Shown: piece by piece, positions 37,726 to 49,379 of the stretch | Layout of the letters: the number at the start of each line of letters is the position of its first letter | How positions within the stretch are numbered: the first letter of the stretch is position 1 | Assembly (NCBI GenBank): GCA_902729315.2 | Contig: LR746264.1 | Location: 8,897,878 to 8,961,877 of the forward strand | Direction: 5' to 3' | Length of the DNA stretch: 64,000 bases | Source: Spirodela intermedia | Lineage: Eukaryota; Streptophyta; Magnoliopsida; Alismatales; Araceae | The notes under the pieces: generated by a model | Databases searched by the model: none | Seen by the model: the letters and a program-made list of their open reading frames with translations, nothing else | Told to the model about the DNA's origin: nothing | Program-made: the position numbers and the translations under genes

Positions 37726-40700
37726 TCACAGCCGGCTCTTCCCCAGAATAGCAGGCTTGAAGCTCGCGATGCCGGTGATCTCCCGGCCGGTGACCAGGCA
37801 GTTGATATCGTAGGTGCCTTCGTAGGAGAAAATCGGCTCCAGATCGCAGAAGGCCTGCAACAGAGAGCTCCAGGATCAGCCAAAAAAGGCAGGAGCCAGA
37901 CGGAGGAAACAGAGGAAGAGATCCAGCCGAGACCTTGGCCACCAGGAAGTCGGCCAGGATTCCGTTCCCCCCGAGAAGCTCGCGCCCCAGAGAGACCGTC
38001 TCCCTCGCCTTCTGGGAGTTCCAAGCCTGGGCCACACGAGGTGATTGACATCAGAGAAGGATGGGGACGCTCAGAGAAGTGGGGCATTCTGGCGCTGGAC
38101 CGGTGCCCTAACCTTCCCCAAGCTGGCGTGGCCGGGGGTCATCTTGCCGGACTCGTAGAGCTTGCACAGGCGCCATCCCACGAGTAGCATGGCTTGGATG
38201 TTGCCGAGCATGCGGACGAGCTTCTCTTGGTTGATCTGGAACGCCGCCAGTGGGGCTCCGAATTGCTTCCTCTCCCTCAGATACCTGCCATTTTTTTTCC
38301 CCGATCCCAGTTGCATCGGAGAACAGCGGGATGAACGCCAAGAAGTTGCTAGATTTTGCAGGAGGCTCGGGGCAGAAGGTATCTACCGATGGCACATGTC
38401 GTATACGCCCATCGATATGCCGATCGGCTGCCAGGCGACCATCACACGCGAGACAGCGAGGACCTGAGCGGAGAGAACGCGAGAGCAGAAGAATCAGCGC
38501 CGAGAAAGATGAAGCATTGGTGTCGAGAAAGAGCGAAAGGGGGTACCTTGCTTGTGTCCTGAAAGCAAGTCACCCCAGACAGCTTATCTTCATCAGGGAC
38601 GAATACTTTGTTCAGGAGAATGTCGCCATTCTGAACGATTCTGAGGCCAATTTTGTTTTCAATCTTTGTGACGCTCAGACCAGGTGCGCCTTTCTTCACA
38701 ATAAATCTGTACGAAAGCGAATCAGAGAACAGAGCTTCTCGCACTAACATGCTACAGAACAGAGCTTCTCGCAATCACTCTCTAGAGAACAGAGCTTCTC
38801 GCACTAACAGAGCACACAGCTTGAATATGCATACATAAATCTCTAGTTTTTTAAGCATCATGTAGCATCAATACATTACCCCGGCAGATCAGAAGGATGA
38901 ATTGGGTTACCAGTTCCCAGACTCCTCTTGGGTACTACCTAGACGGCAAGGTGATAGCTCAGAATTCGTGCATAGTGAATTCTGTAAGCGTTTGCTTTGT
39001 TATTTCACCTAACATTTCTTGACTGTGTGTACACTCCACTGGACTCAATGTGCAGCAGCTTTCTTGCTTGAGGGTGGAGCTTTAGGTAGGGCGACAATGC
39101 TTGATTTTTAGGACTTTGCAAAGTGTAGAGAGTCAATATCTCCCCTCTTCTTGTTGAATATACTTCCAAAAATCCCTTTTGAACCATCTAAAACCTTAAT
39201 TATACATCAGCCATTGAATGTCCTGTGGTGGCCCAAGCAGTCGGCAAACAGCTACTATGTAATGGTTGCTATATAGTAAAGGCTCTAAAAGGGTCAAAAA
39301 ACGTTTTGGAAAGCATGTTCAGTAAGGGTGAGGAAGATCTTGGACATATGCTTCCAGATTCCCACAAAAAATAAAGCATCAGAGGTCATTTCGTGGCGAA
39401 AAAGATGAAAGAGCACTAAATTATGCAGCTGAAATTGTGCCAAAGAGTGATGAGTTCACTGGTTCTAGAGAGTAAACTACTACTAAAAAGCTTGGGTCGA
39501 CCATCTCCAATTATGTTGTGCCAGTCGGCTCATGGGGAGAAACTACGTATTGTAAAACTTTGCACATCTTTTTCATTGTAAGCTCACTTAAGTATTGAAG
39601 GATATTAGTTTATCTTCCAGAGAATCGATACATAAGATTAAACAGATGGATAATTGTATTTATTTTATTGTACAATCATCATTCTTACGTTATGAGACCT
39701 CTACCAATACATAGGTAGTAGTAACCGGGACTGTCCTCATTGTCATAAGAAATCCATTGGAATAAAAAATCGTGAAGTTGTCATCATCAAAATTACTCCA
39801 ATCATGTGGACATGAATGCAGAATATCTCAGATAATTGGAATAAGCATAAAGCAAATGAGCCTTTTGCACGTAAAAATTCAAGTATCGAGCTCAAAACTA
39901 ATCAGAATACTTTCATTGATATGATAAACTATGTGGTATGAGTAAATCCCATTCATAAACTATGTGAAGCTTCACAAGAAAAATTTAACATTCTTGGCTT
40001 CATGACATCAGGAGGATTGTCTGTATGCAAGCTCCTTAATACGGATGATTTGATATAAGACCATTTAAAGGAGATCACAAGCATAAAGATTATTTACCCA
40101 TTAATCTGGTTGGTCGATGTGTTCCTGGCAAACACAATCAAAATATCAGCAAAGGTACTGTTGCCGATCCAGCGTTTCTGGCCATCAAGTACCCAACCTC
40201 CATCAACCTGTTCCATTCAACAGTATTATTGATAAAACCGTTTGCAACTTCGGAATAATCAAAATTATTTTAGTTAACCGCAAGATCTCGACATTAATAA
40301 CAAATAAATGCCTTCAAAAGACGACAGCAATAGTTGATGATAATTTTTAGAAATTTGACTGCAAATGTGCTAGTGCCCTTAGATCATAAAGGAATAAGTT
40401 TCCAAAACCAGACCCTTGTCGCTGTGGTTCTTAAAGAACTTGCATCACTTCCATAGTCTGGCTCGGTCAATGCCTGCCACATTGTTAACATATCGATTAG
40501 CTGACTTAGGTTACGGAATAAATTACTGCATGGGTTGTCACAGCATTCCGCGGGGGTTTTTTACTAACCCAACAACCAACGGTCTCCAATTGTGCCAATG
40601 AAGGTAGATATTTCTGTTTCTGATCCTCTGATCCACACAATCCTGTCAAAGAAAATTTCAAGACAATGTGAAATCAAATGTATACGTGGAAATCAGGAGA

Positions 40701-42868
40701 TGGCGAATGCTAGACACGAGGCAGCAACTAGTCTATACCAATGGTTAGCATTGCCAATGAAGAGTGCACCAAAATGAAGGTAGAACAACTTGCATCCACT
40801 CTGGCCACTTCTGCTGCGGCAATGGCACTGCCAAGACAGGAAAGCCCTGGACACCCATAGCCCTGTACCCCAAAAGTTAGGACAAAGTCTCCTCATAAAG
40901 TCTCATATTTAACCAAGGAGGCACGGGAAAGAGCGATACCTTGATTGTCCCACCAGCAACTCCCAGGGATGAAAGTTTGGGAATAGCCTGAAATGGAAAC
41001 TCTGCCTTCTCCCAATACTGTGCAGAAACGTCCAAATATTCGTGATCATCCATGAAGTCACAAACATGACGACATATTACGGAGAAAGGAACCCCATTTA
41101 AATGTCAGAGAAGAGAACATAACTTTACATATAAGGTATCATAAAATATATTCCATGCATATTTCTAATTAGCATAGCTTAAAGATGAAAATGCTTTTCC
41201 AAAATAATAGCTCCTATGTAGAATGTATATACGTTAGAGCTATAGCAGGCAACAAATGCTTACCAAAATAGATATTATGCCATATTTTAATGAGACATGT
41301 GAAAGGAACGGACATTTAATAAACCAAAAATTTACAGAGTCTATGCTATTTTTACATACAGGTTTCCATGTATTGGAGAAACCTCAGAAAGCATGATAAA
41401 GTGATTACATGCCTTCTGACTATGTTATCCAGATGGCACGAGGGAGTACGTCCCCTCATCAACCTAGTAAATTAACATAGTCAAACTAAAAATGTATGAC
41501 AAACGCCGGTAAGTTAAAATAGAAAAATGAAAATAACCTTTGAAAATTTCATCCCAACAATGGATGTGAATTATTATGACTGCAGATTCCTCGTGAATCT
41601 ACAAGGACAACGATGCAAAACCTTGAAGCAGTCGTGCGTCCAACTTTCTATTTCTGTTCCCAACTCCTAAATGGAAACCATGAAAAGGATAGAAGTTTGC
41701 CATAACGAGTATTGAGGTATTAATGGCTGATGTATGTCCGAAACATCCCAGTGTTTGAAATAGAACTAAATCGGAGTTTCTAATCTTCGTTTCTAATTAC
41801 AATACAAGGTGCCACAAAAACAAGGTGCACGAAATGTACCTTCGACATAATCGGAGCAATTTCTTTCTCCATAACCTCCCTAACTTTTCTCCTCACAGCT
41901 TTCTCCTCCGGATTTAGCAAATCATCGAATTGATAATAATCGGAAGCTGGATATAAAACAGCATCAGATGTGAATTTACTGAAACTGTAATGGTTGCTAA
42001 GAAATAATTTTAGGGAAACTATAGAAAATACAAAAATAATAAATGAAGTACGAAGATGAACATTTTATGATGCTCCATAATTGGAAACTTGTTATCCTCT
42101 CTCTCTCTCTCCCTCTCGCTGTCACACACACACACACACACCATGACAGATTTTAGAAATCACACTCTCTGCTGGCCAGCTCACCTTCCTGCATTCATAA
42201 AGCTGTTTCTTTTCTCCAGGAGTAGCTTGACATTCAAGGAAGGTAATTGCATTTTACACAGTTTGCATTGTATCGCTTTTTCCAAATGATGTGAGATTAT
42301 CAAATGGAGCTTTCCTCAATAGCCTAACAATTAATCAAGCGATATGCATGCTATGACCCAACAGAAGAGCAGCACAGAGGTTGTTCAAGCATGATCTGAT
42401 AGAATGAATCGAAACTCGAAAGCAAATCACCCAGTTTCAAATGACACCCCGGCAGTAGAAAAGACAATGTTTTTTGAACGTCTTGCACTTCAAGAATTAA
42501 GCAATGGCCACGGGATAAGTAACAGATCTGGGTGCTCTGACATTTACAGAAGGCCAAAGTGACAGTATTAGGAAACGCCACACTTTCTACACCAGCTGCT
42601 AGTATTGAAACGTGTGTTATATACAGCTTCAACTGATTCAAAAAATAACTGTTTGCATACGGTAACAAAATCAACGACGAGCAGGAAGTATGCAGCGACA
42701 TACATAAAAAACATAATGGATGATGTGCTTACAATTCTCAGAATACATCCACTGAGGTTACAAAAATAAATAATAGATCTTACCAGGAGGAGGGAACACA
42801 GATGCAGGTGTTGCCTGAGGAAACGCAAGAGAGACATCTAATGCTGGCAATCCAAGTTTAGAGCTCAT
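37726..42868 (-). CDS. ACX4: Peroxisomal short-chain acyl-CoA oxidase, 422 aa
   Basis: An FAD enzyme that oxidises short-chain acyl-CoA to trans-2-enoyl-CoA in peroxisomal beta-oxidation, producing H2O2. Its sequence is closer to acyl-CoA dehydrogenases than to other oxidases. Exons in transcript order: 42784-42868, 41840-41946, 40940-41017, 40739-40862, 40569-40642, 40414-40473, 40098-40207, 38547-38706, 38387-38463, 38113-38284, 37934-38026 and 37726-37854; 1269 nt. Landmarks: [16 protein letters not shown] near the N-terminus, [15 protein letters not shown] for flavin and substrate binding, [46 protein letters not shown] and [10 protein letters not shown] with the catalytic Glu. It ends SRL, a PTS1 peroxisome signal. 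The start codon is the first Met of the exon. An open frame continues upstream of it to an AG at about 42890, so a further 5' exon is possible. The exon at 40414-40473 needs donor GTCTGG, which is weaker than usual. Confidence 0.93.
38724..38812. repeat. Three tandem ~30 bp repeats in ACX4 intron
   Basis: GAACAGAGCTTCTCGCA recurs three times at 30 bp intervals (about 38728, 38758 and 38788), beginning 18 bp past the exon edge at 38706. On the ACX4 strand it lies just upstream of that exon's 3' splice site, where the branch point would normally be. Confidence 0.9.
42097..42142. repeat. (CT)n(CA)n microsatellite
   Basis: A CT run followed by a CA run in the first ACX4 intron, between the exons at 42784-42868 and 41840-41946. 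Confidence 0.9.
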
Positions 42869-43781
42869 GTTGTCTTGGAGAATTTCTTCTGTAAATAGGC
42901 AATGACAAGTGTCAATTTCGTCTTACTCATGTGAGTGTTTTAGCTCGCTGGCAATGATGTGTAGGGATAACCATTTTGATCAGCCTTATCATCACCATGG
43001 TCAATCGTCTTCTATTGCAAAGAAAATGAATAAAATAATTTTAAAATAACCTGAACATTTTATTTGGCACATGAAGTGTGATTCAAAAAGAAATATCATC
43101 TTTTCTAGAGAGAAAAAATTACGGAGCAATGTATGTTCCCGATATGACAACAGTTTTAATGGATATGACCTAACAGTTCTCCCATAGATTAGCTTAACGT
43201 TAGAAAAAAAGAATCGCCAAGAAAATGAAGAATCTACTAAAAGTAAGGGAATTATCAAAGAGATAGCACTATACATGCGATATCATCCCTATCCTGTGAA
43301 TTAGAGCCATTAATTGGCATTACAACTAAAAATCCCCACACAAAACACCTCTTGCAAAGCAGCAAGTTGAAAATCATAGCCACGCTATATGAGTTGCAGC
43401 AAACACCTCCGGCAAAGAATCCATTCATACCTCTGTTGAGAACAAAATTAGAAAATTGAAGGATCCATCCTCTAGGTAAACAGTACGCCAGATTACGTTT
43501 TAATCGGCGGGGTTTTAGCAGGTCTCAACAACAAGATTGAAGACGTAACTCTATACGTCGCACAGCCACGGGAATTCGTGGGGAGAGGTGTCCCTGGCAG
43601 AAAATGTACCAAAAAGAATGATGGATTGAAGCCGACTAAGCCTTTAAGATTCTTTGAACAAAACCCCTTCGCAACCAGTTTCCAAGCTTATGCTACTACA
43701 GAAAATATGCAACGCATCTTCCCCTCCTGGAACCATTTCGTTCAAAATGGATGGCGATTTATTTACTTCCATTTAAAGAGT
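42869..43781. other. Region upstream of ACX4
   Basis: Should contain the ACX4 5' UTR, and perhaps a non-coding or short coding first exon, since an AG 3' splice-site-like sequence precedes the ATG by about 20 nt. No other gene is visible. Confidence 0.5.
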
Positions 43782-44201
43782 TCAAATGCAGGCTTGCGTG
43801 GACACCATTACATCGTCAAAGATTGAAATCCACCACTTGAACAACATTTCTAGCACAATTGCATCATCCAGAAGCTGGACTCGCTTGTTCAAGTCTGCAT
43901 CCTTCTGCGGATTCCTAGGATCTCTCATATCCTCTTCCTCTACGGATCTCTGGCACGAGACATTTGGCTCTCTAGACTCTCGAAATATCAATTCTACCGG
44001 AACGAGAGAAGGTCGCTTCGATCCATGATTAGACACGTTTTCCGAGTGATCTGAAAAGAGATGTTCAGGAGAACCATATGCCCCAACAACGGACCGTCGT
44101 AGATTATTTTGACCGAGCGCATCTACGAACATGAGAAACGAAGGGGGAGAGCTCACAAAAAAAGACGGGGACGCAGACGATGGACAAAAACACCGAAACA
44201 C
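43782..44201 (-). CDS. Unidentified small protein, up to 139 aa
   Basis: One uninterrupted frame starting MFRCFCPSSAS, with an internal Met about 23 codons in (MFVDALGQ). The second half is charged and regular, with DLNKRVQLLDDAIVLEMLFK likely helical, then a Trp-rich WWISIF and stop. I recognise no family. It could be a real single-exon gene, the 3' exon of a longer gene whose upstream exon lies near 44210-44460, or part of the ACX4 5' region. Its balanced amino acid use is more protein-like than the other stray frames nearby. The N-terminal Phe/Cys/Ser-rich stretch may be untranslated. Confidence 0.4.
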   Translation of the reverse strand: MFRCFCPSSASPSFFVSSPPSFLMFVDALGQNNLRRSVVGAYGSPEHLFSDHSENVSNHGSKRPSLVPVELIFRESREPNVSCQRSVEEEDMRDPRNPQKDADLNKRVQLLDDAIVLEMLFKWWISIFDDVMVSTQACI

Positions 44202-45062
44202 ATACAGAAATCATTGCCAATAGATCATCCGGAAAGGAAACGAGGAAGGGGAAGAATCTTTTAACCTTTGTTTCCAGAAGAGATTGTCATTGCCTAGGAA
44301 GAGGAAACCCAGTCCAGTCCCCGGTATCAGAGCTCTTGCGGCAAGCGGACGAGAGTCGGGCGGAGAGGAATATGATGGGTTTACATAGATAGCCGAGGCA
44401 ATGCTTCCCCATACAGACGCCGACGTCATGTCTAACGTTATCAGACCGGTCTGCAATCGGCAACGTCATCACGCAAGCTCTCCCCGTCTCCGTGTCTATC
44501 CCATTCTGCGACCACGCACGAGGAGATTCTCACATCCGCAACGGAATCGTGGAGCCCACTCGAACTTCCTCGTCGACTCTCTCTATCTGATGGACGACGA
44601 CCGAAGCTCGGTGCTGATGCGGGAGAGCTGGTCTTCGTCTCGCCCGTGGTTTTGACGTGCATCTTAGATCTCAGTGCTTGCCGTTGGAGTTTACACGTCA
44701 GTGATTCAGTGGAGACCCGTGCCCGGCCCGGAATGGGAGGAAAGCCCGAAAAATGGGTCCAGCAAGGCCCAAAATGTATAAAATGGGGGGTCTTTATGAA
44801 TTTACTCTATTACGATATATAAATAAATATATATGTCGATAAATTTATTTCTTCTGGGGGTTATTCGGTTTGACCTTGTTATAGACCATTTGGAATATGG
44901 AACACGTCGCTGTCCATTAGTTTCCCAATTAAAGATAAAAAAATTCACATTGGGCCGCCCGGGCCCATTAATATTTTTGATGTACGGGGACTCCACGATG
45001 AAAAATATACAGAGTAGGCGCGGATAAAGAAACCTTCTTGCTACCCGTGAGAAGCTGCCGGT
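44202..45062. other. Spacer between small ORF and NDA 3' end
   Basis: No gene supported. Contains the NDA 3' UTR region and several TGGGCC/GGGCCC words near 44750-44970. Confidence 0.5.
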
Positions 45063-45743
45063 CTAGATTCGACTGATATCGCGGCCAAACACGAGGGTGG
45101 TTAGCCAGTTGATCGCCACGTAGAATCGATTCCTCCAGCTGATGACGCGGGTGAGGTAGGCCGACCTCCAAACGAACCAGCTCACGAAGCCGGCGAGCGA
45201 CAACCCCTTGGCTTCCTGGGAAGAAGAACAAGACGAACGGTGTCAGCTCCGCCGCCGCAGTTCTGGAAGTCAACGGAGAAAGAGAGAGAGAGAGAGAGAG
45301 AGAAGAAGAAGAAGAAGGAAGATGCACAGACCTTGCTTTGCCGGAGATCAACGAGGGCCTTGTACCTGCCGACGGTGGCCATGCTGCCGAGGTGGCGGTA
45401 GTGAAACGGAGCTCCGAGCTCGATCCCGCCGGAGCTGTTGGCGTGGCCTCCGCCGGCGCGGGCGATCTGGTTCAGCAGACCCGCCATGAACTTCCCCTGC
45501 CTCTCCGCCACCTGAACCAGAGAGAGAAATGGGGAAAGAAACTCGTCGTCACTAGCCGGCGACGAGAGAGAGGAGAAGCTCCGCAGAGATGAGCCGCAGG
45601 TTTAATTACCTGGGCCAGAGCGGGCAGCGCGGGCTTGCCCGTGCTCTCCAGAAACCCGCAGCAGTCGCCCACTGAGAACACGTCCTGGGCCGACGGGACG
45701 CGAAGGTGCTCGTCCACGCCGATCCTGCCGGAGCGGACGCTGT

Positions 45744-45776
<33 letters not shown>

Positions 45777-48700
45777 GGTTGAGGGGGTTGAGGGGGTTGA
45801 CCTTCCACCAGGAGACTTTGGGAACTGCAAGGAGCCTACGAAAGGTGAGGGGCCGACACCAGTGGACCAGACGAGAAGCCCATAAGGAACCTCCGTGCCG
45901 TCGTCAAGAATCAGTGTCTGAGGTTGGACGTCCTTGACGATCCCACGAACGAGGCGAACACCGGACTGAGAAGGGAACACCGGAACCACCGAATTTGCGG
46001 CATGAAATATCTCTAAACGTGGCGATGCATATCACGGAAACTCCCAGTTGCGTTACCCATTTAAGGAGAGAGATTAATAAAATTAACAAGACAAAACAGC
46101 CAAGCTGTCCCTACTAAACACTCGGTTAGACCACTATCATCAGTCCTTTCAGAGGTTGTTCATACCAAACACTGCTTTTGGGCCAACATTTCCGTTTCAG
46201 GATGTTTCTGAATCATAGAAATTCTTCAAGAAAACGTTTCGAGGAAGGAAAGCTATAATTTTTAATCCACTGCTTGCAGTTTAATGCAGAAATTCTGGCA
46301 GAATTATACTTGGAAGGAAAGACGGCGAAACTGAGAACATGGTGCTGCACAAATGAAAGAAGTCAACCAAAGAGGTTGGGTTCTCGACCCAGATGTCATA
46401 TACGCCGAGTATTTAGACAGGAATCAGCTACTGCTCACCTTGGTCAGCTGCTTTGTGGCGTATTGTCTCAAGCGAACGTCGAAGGATGACAGGATTTCAT
46501 TTGCCTAGCATGATAGGAAAGCGTTCAGATGCCTGTGTTCTGACTGAAGCTCGGTGGGCTAATCATTATGTCTCTGCTGGGGATTTTTCATGGGATAACC
46601 TCGATGAGAGTCACACGGATATAATCTTTGACGTGGGTGTATCTCTCACGAACATCTTTGATGATGAAATCACTGAGCTCACCGCTGAACTCCACACCTG
46701 TGGGGCCGCCTCCAACAACAACGCAGTGTAAAAGCCTCCTCTTCTCTTCCTCAGAAATCCCTGCATTGGCGCATGGCAGGCACAGAGCAAAATAATTCAA
46801 GGTTCAGTACGAATGTCAGAGCAATTCACGAGCGTCTGCACAATTTGAAGAAGATCGTTGTCCACGGCTGAGGCAGTTTGAGAAAAGATCTCGCCAGCCA
46901 GGTGGATGAGATATCAGGCTTCACAGTCGGTTCAACCCTTAAAAACTATGATAAATTTCCATTTTTAGGCAGTCAATACCATGCGATTCGACTTAGGTGG
47001 ATGGATGAGGGAGCATGATATTAAAATAGCAGAAGAGATGTGTCACGCATTCGATTAGAGAGTATCTGAATTAGTGGCAACTTCCCACCCGTTATTAAAC
47101 AAACACCAAGGCCAACATAGTACAGTGTGTAGCTAAGAGACAGGACGCTCAGATGAGAGACTCGAGAATAGGTAATGGTTGAACGCGGGGTGAAAACTAA
47201 TGATTTTATAAAAATTAGGGGTTCAAATGAGTTCATCCTTCACATCTGGACGAAGCAACTTTTTAAAACCTCAGTGGAAACAAATATCAGGCAATAAACA
47301 CGACCCATTACTTATTTTTGCCTTAAATAGGACTGGGATATTCTCCATGATGAATAAATTGAAATTGGTCAGGAATTTAGGCACGCTTCTTGAACAGCCC
47401 AGGGCTCTGTCGTCTTCTTATTGATGTCAACTTGATTTCAGCATAAAAAAACCAAAGTTCCGTATAGAAGGGGACAGATAGCTGAGCATTTTTGTTTACA
47501 TCTAAATAAAAACCCTAACTAGTGGAAGACGATGAAGATAGAACTGGTGACAGGAATCACCAAGTCATAAGTATGTTAAAGTTATCTCTAATACTTCCCA
47601 TTAACATAAGATCATACAACCGTTAAACAATGGCGCGCAAAGAACAGTTTACGGCACTAATAGGATGAGGTAACCGCACACATGCCTACTATTTGGTAGC
47701 AGAGAAGCTTGTCAGACGAGACAAAGAAAAAATCCGCAAGGTTCGCCTTCCCTAGGGTGAATTTTCTGAAGACAATTCCAGTAGTACCGGCGAACTAGGC
47801 ATGTCCAATGGATCGGTACCTGATCCCCTGCCAGTGCTATACAGTGCTTCCTCTTTTCATATTGACTTGAAAAATGTCCGTGGAGTTGGTCTGTTGCCAA
47901 AGATGTCTGAATTTTTTTATATCTATAAATGCCACGTCCATCAATTGAAAGGGCATCATTCTCCCAAATTAACGTCAAAAATTTAATTCCTCGTTACAGA
48001 ATGGTGTCGAAATTTGCAATGTAATGTGGGAAAGGGCAGCATACCTGGCACATCCGATAGCATTAGGTTGAGAAGAAGTTTTCGGCGGATCTCTTGCGCG
48101 TGGTGCACTTCCCGGAGGAAAATGGCGTGCTCCTTGACACCGCGTATGCCAAATGTTAACGCTTCCGCCCCAGCTGCAATGACCAGTTTGTCGTATGCAA
48201 CTTTGAAGCTCCAGGGTTCCAATGTGTCCTCCCCATTTCCATCCGTGACGGTTTCGCAGAACACCTTTAGTGGAATCAGACTCAGTGGAACGAGAAAGCA
48301 GTATCCTTCTATTTCGATTATCCTGAAGCCAGAATCCATCAATTCGGGGTTCGAATTGCTCAATTACCGTGTGAGAGTCGGAGTCGATGGACTTGCAGCG
48401 TGCGAGGTAGAAATAGGAACCCGGTGCGCTGGAAATCGCCGGTTGGATCCGGGCCACGGGCTCGGCTACAGAGCGGAATTCGAGGGTGCCGACGCAGGTG
48501 GAGGCGAGGAGGGGAGTGAACACCATGTGATTTCGGGGAGAAATACAGACAACATCATAAAGAGAGGTATCGATTCCTTTCATGAGCCGGCAGCCCGCCC
48601 ATCCCGTGCCGAGCACCACCACCCGCGGCTTCTCCTTCCCGGGCTTCGTCGGCGCCAGGCCAAGTGGAGTAGAGGTCGTTGCCGCGGTGGAAAATGGTAG

Positions 48701-48796
48701 ATGCGACAGGATCGACTGGTAGCCCCGCGGACTGTGCGGGAGAGGCTTCGCCGCAGAGGAGGTGAAGCGGGAGAAGACCTTCAGCAACGACATCAT
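45063..48796 (-). CDS. NDA1: Internal alternative NAD(P)H dehydrogenase, mitochondrial, 495 aa
   Basis: A rotenone-insensitive type II NADH dehydrogenase on the inner face of the mitochondrial inner membrane. It passes electrons from NADH to ubiquinone without pumping protons. Exons in transcript order: 48368-48796, 48045-48264, 46600-46760, 46439-46504, 45802-45965, 45610-45724, 45332-45511 and 45063-45215; 1488 nt. The N-terminus ([19 protein letters not shown]) is Arg/Ser-rich like a mitochondrial presequence. Two Rossmann motifs are visible: GTGWAG for FAD and [12 protein letters not shown] for NADH. Others are [18 protein letters not shown] and the C-terminal [18 protein letters not shown], which resembles the membrane-binding end of NDA. 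No EF-hand insert is present, which separates it from the NDB class. Intron 45725-45801 is only 77 nt and mostly GA repeat. Confidence 0.95.
45278..45319. repeat. GA/GAA microsatellite in last NDA intron
   Basis: A GA run followed by GAA units. On the coding strand it reads CTT/CT. It lies in the intron between the exons at 45332-45511 and 45063-45215. Confidence 0.85.
45745..45800. repeat. GA microsatellite and GAGGGGGTT triplication in NDA intron
   Basis: A GA run at about 45745-45776 is followed by near-tandem GAGGGGGTT units. Together they make up almost the whole 77 nt intron. Confidence 0.85.
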
Positions 48797-48875
48797 CCCT
48801 CTGCTCGCCCCGTTCTATGCTGGCCGGGGAAGAAGGGATCGAAATCAGACTGGAAGCAAATAACGACCGCAGACC

Positions 48876-48884
48876 TCTTTTTAT
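48876..48884 (-). promoter_or_regulatory. TATA box of NDA gene
   Basis: TATAAAAAG on the minus strand, about 80 bp upstream of the NDA start codon, implying a short 5' UTR of roughly 50 nt. Confidence 0.6.
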
Positions 48885-48948
48885 ACGCCGGCTGGCTCTC
48901 CGCTGCGGACGGTGGACTGGAGACCGAAGAGAGGACTCACTAGGCCCC

Positions 48949-48971
48949 ACACGTGGAATTATGACACGTGG
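48949..48971. promoter_or_regulatory. Twin G-boxes (ACACGTGG)
   Basis: ACACGTGG occurs at 48949-48956 and again at 48964-48971, 15 bp apart, about 65-95 bp upstream of the NDA TATA box. G-boxes bind bZIP and bHLH factors. NDA genes are known to respond to light in Arabidopsis, so the pair may mediate that; this link is inference. Confidence 0.65.
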
Positions 48972-49379
48972 AGAGGCCAGGAAGCTCGATTGTCCAGTCC
49001 GTTAACGAGCCCACGTCAACCCAATTCTCTGCGGGTCCACAGAGTTAGCATTACTGTCTATAGTTGTGAAGTACATAGCGCGTTGCACCCAGACGGTGCC
49101 GGAAACTGAGAGTGCCTTCGCGGTCGGACTCCGCGAATCCGAGAAGAAGAAAACGGACAAAAGAAATCAGGAACCATTCAGTCACCCGTTCCCACACGCA
49201 AGACGAACGGCCGGCCGGTGCCTCTGCTTCAGGTCGCTGCCGTGAGATCGTCTTCTCGGAGAGGATCAGCGGGAGACGTGGTGCTTTGATCCCCTTCTGG
49301 CGGCCGAGTTGCTTCTTGTTTCGCCTCGGCATGAGTCTCCGGAGAAGGACGTAGCGGCGGTGGGGAGAGGATCGTCGCC

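Larger units (their letters stand above)
48797..49379. promoter_or_regulatory. Divergent promoter region between NDA and the WD40 gene
   Basis: Only 583 bp separate the two start codons, which point away from each other, so both promoters must fit here unless they extend into the genes. A TATA box for NDA and two G-boxes are listed separately. Confidence 0.75.

Noticed and set aside
48014-48700. 228-codon plus-strand frame
   Set aside because: It is the antisense shadow of NDA exons 1 and 2, which match the family closely on the minus strand.
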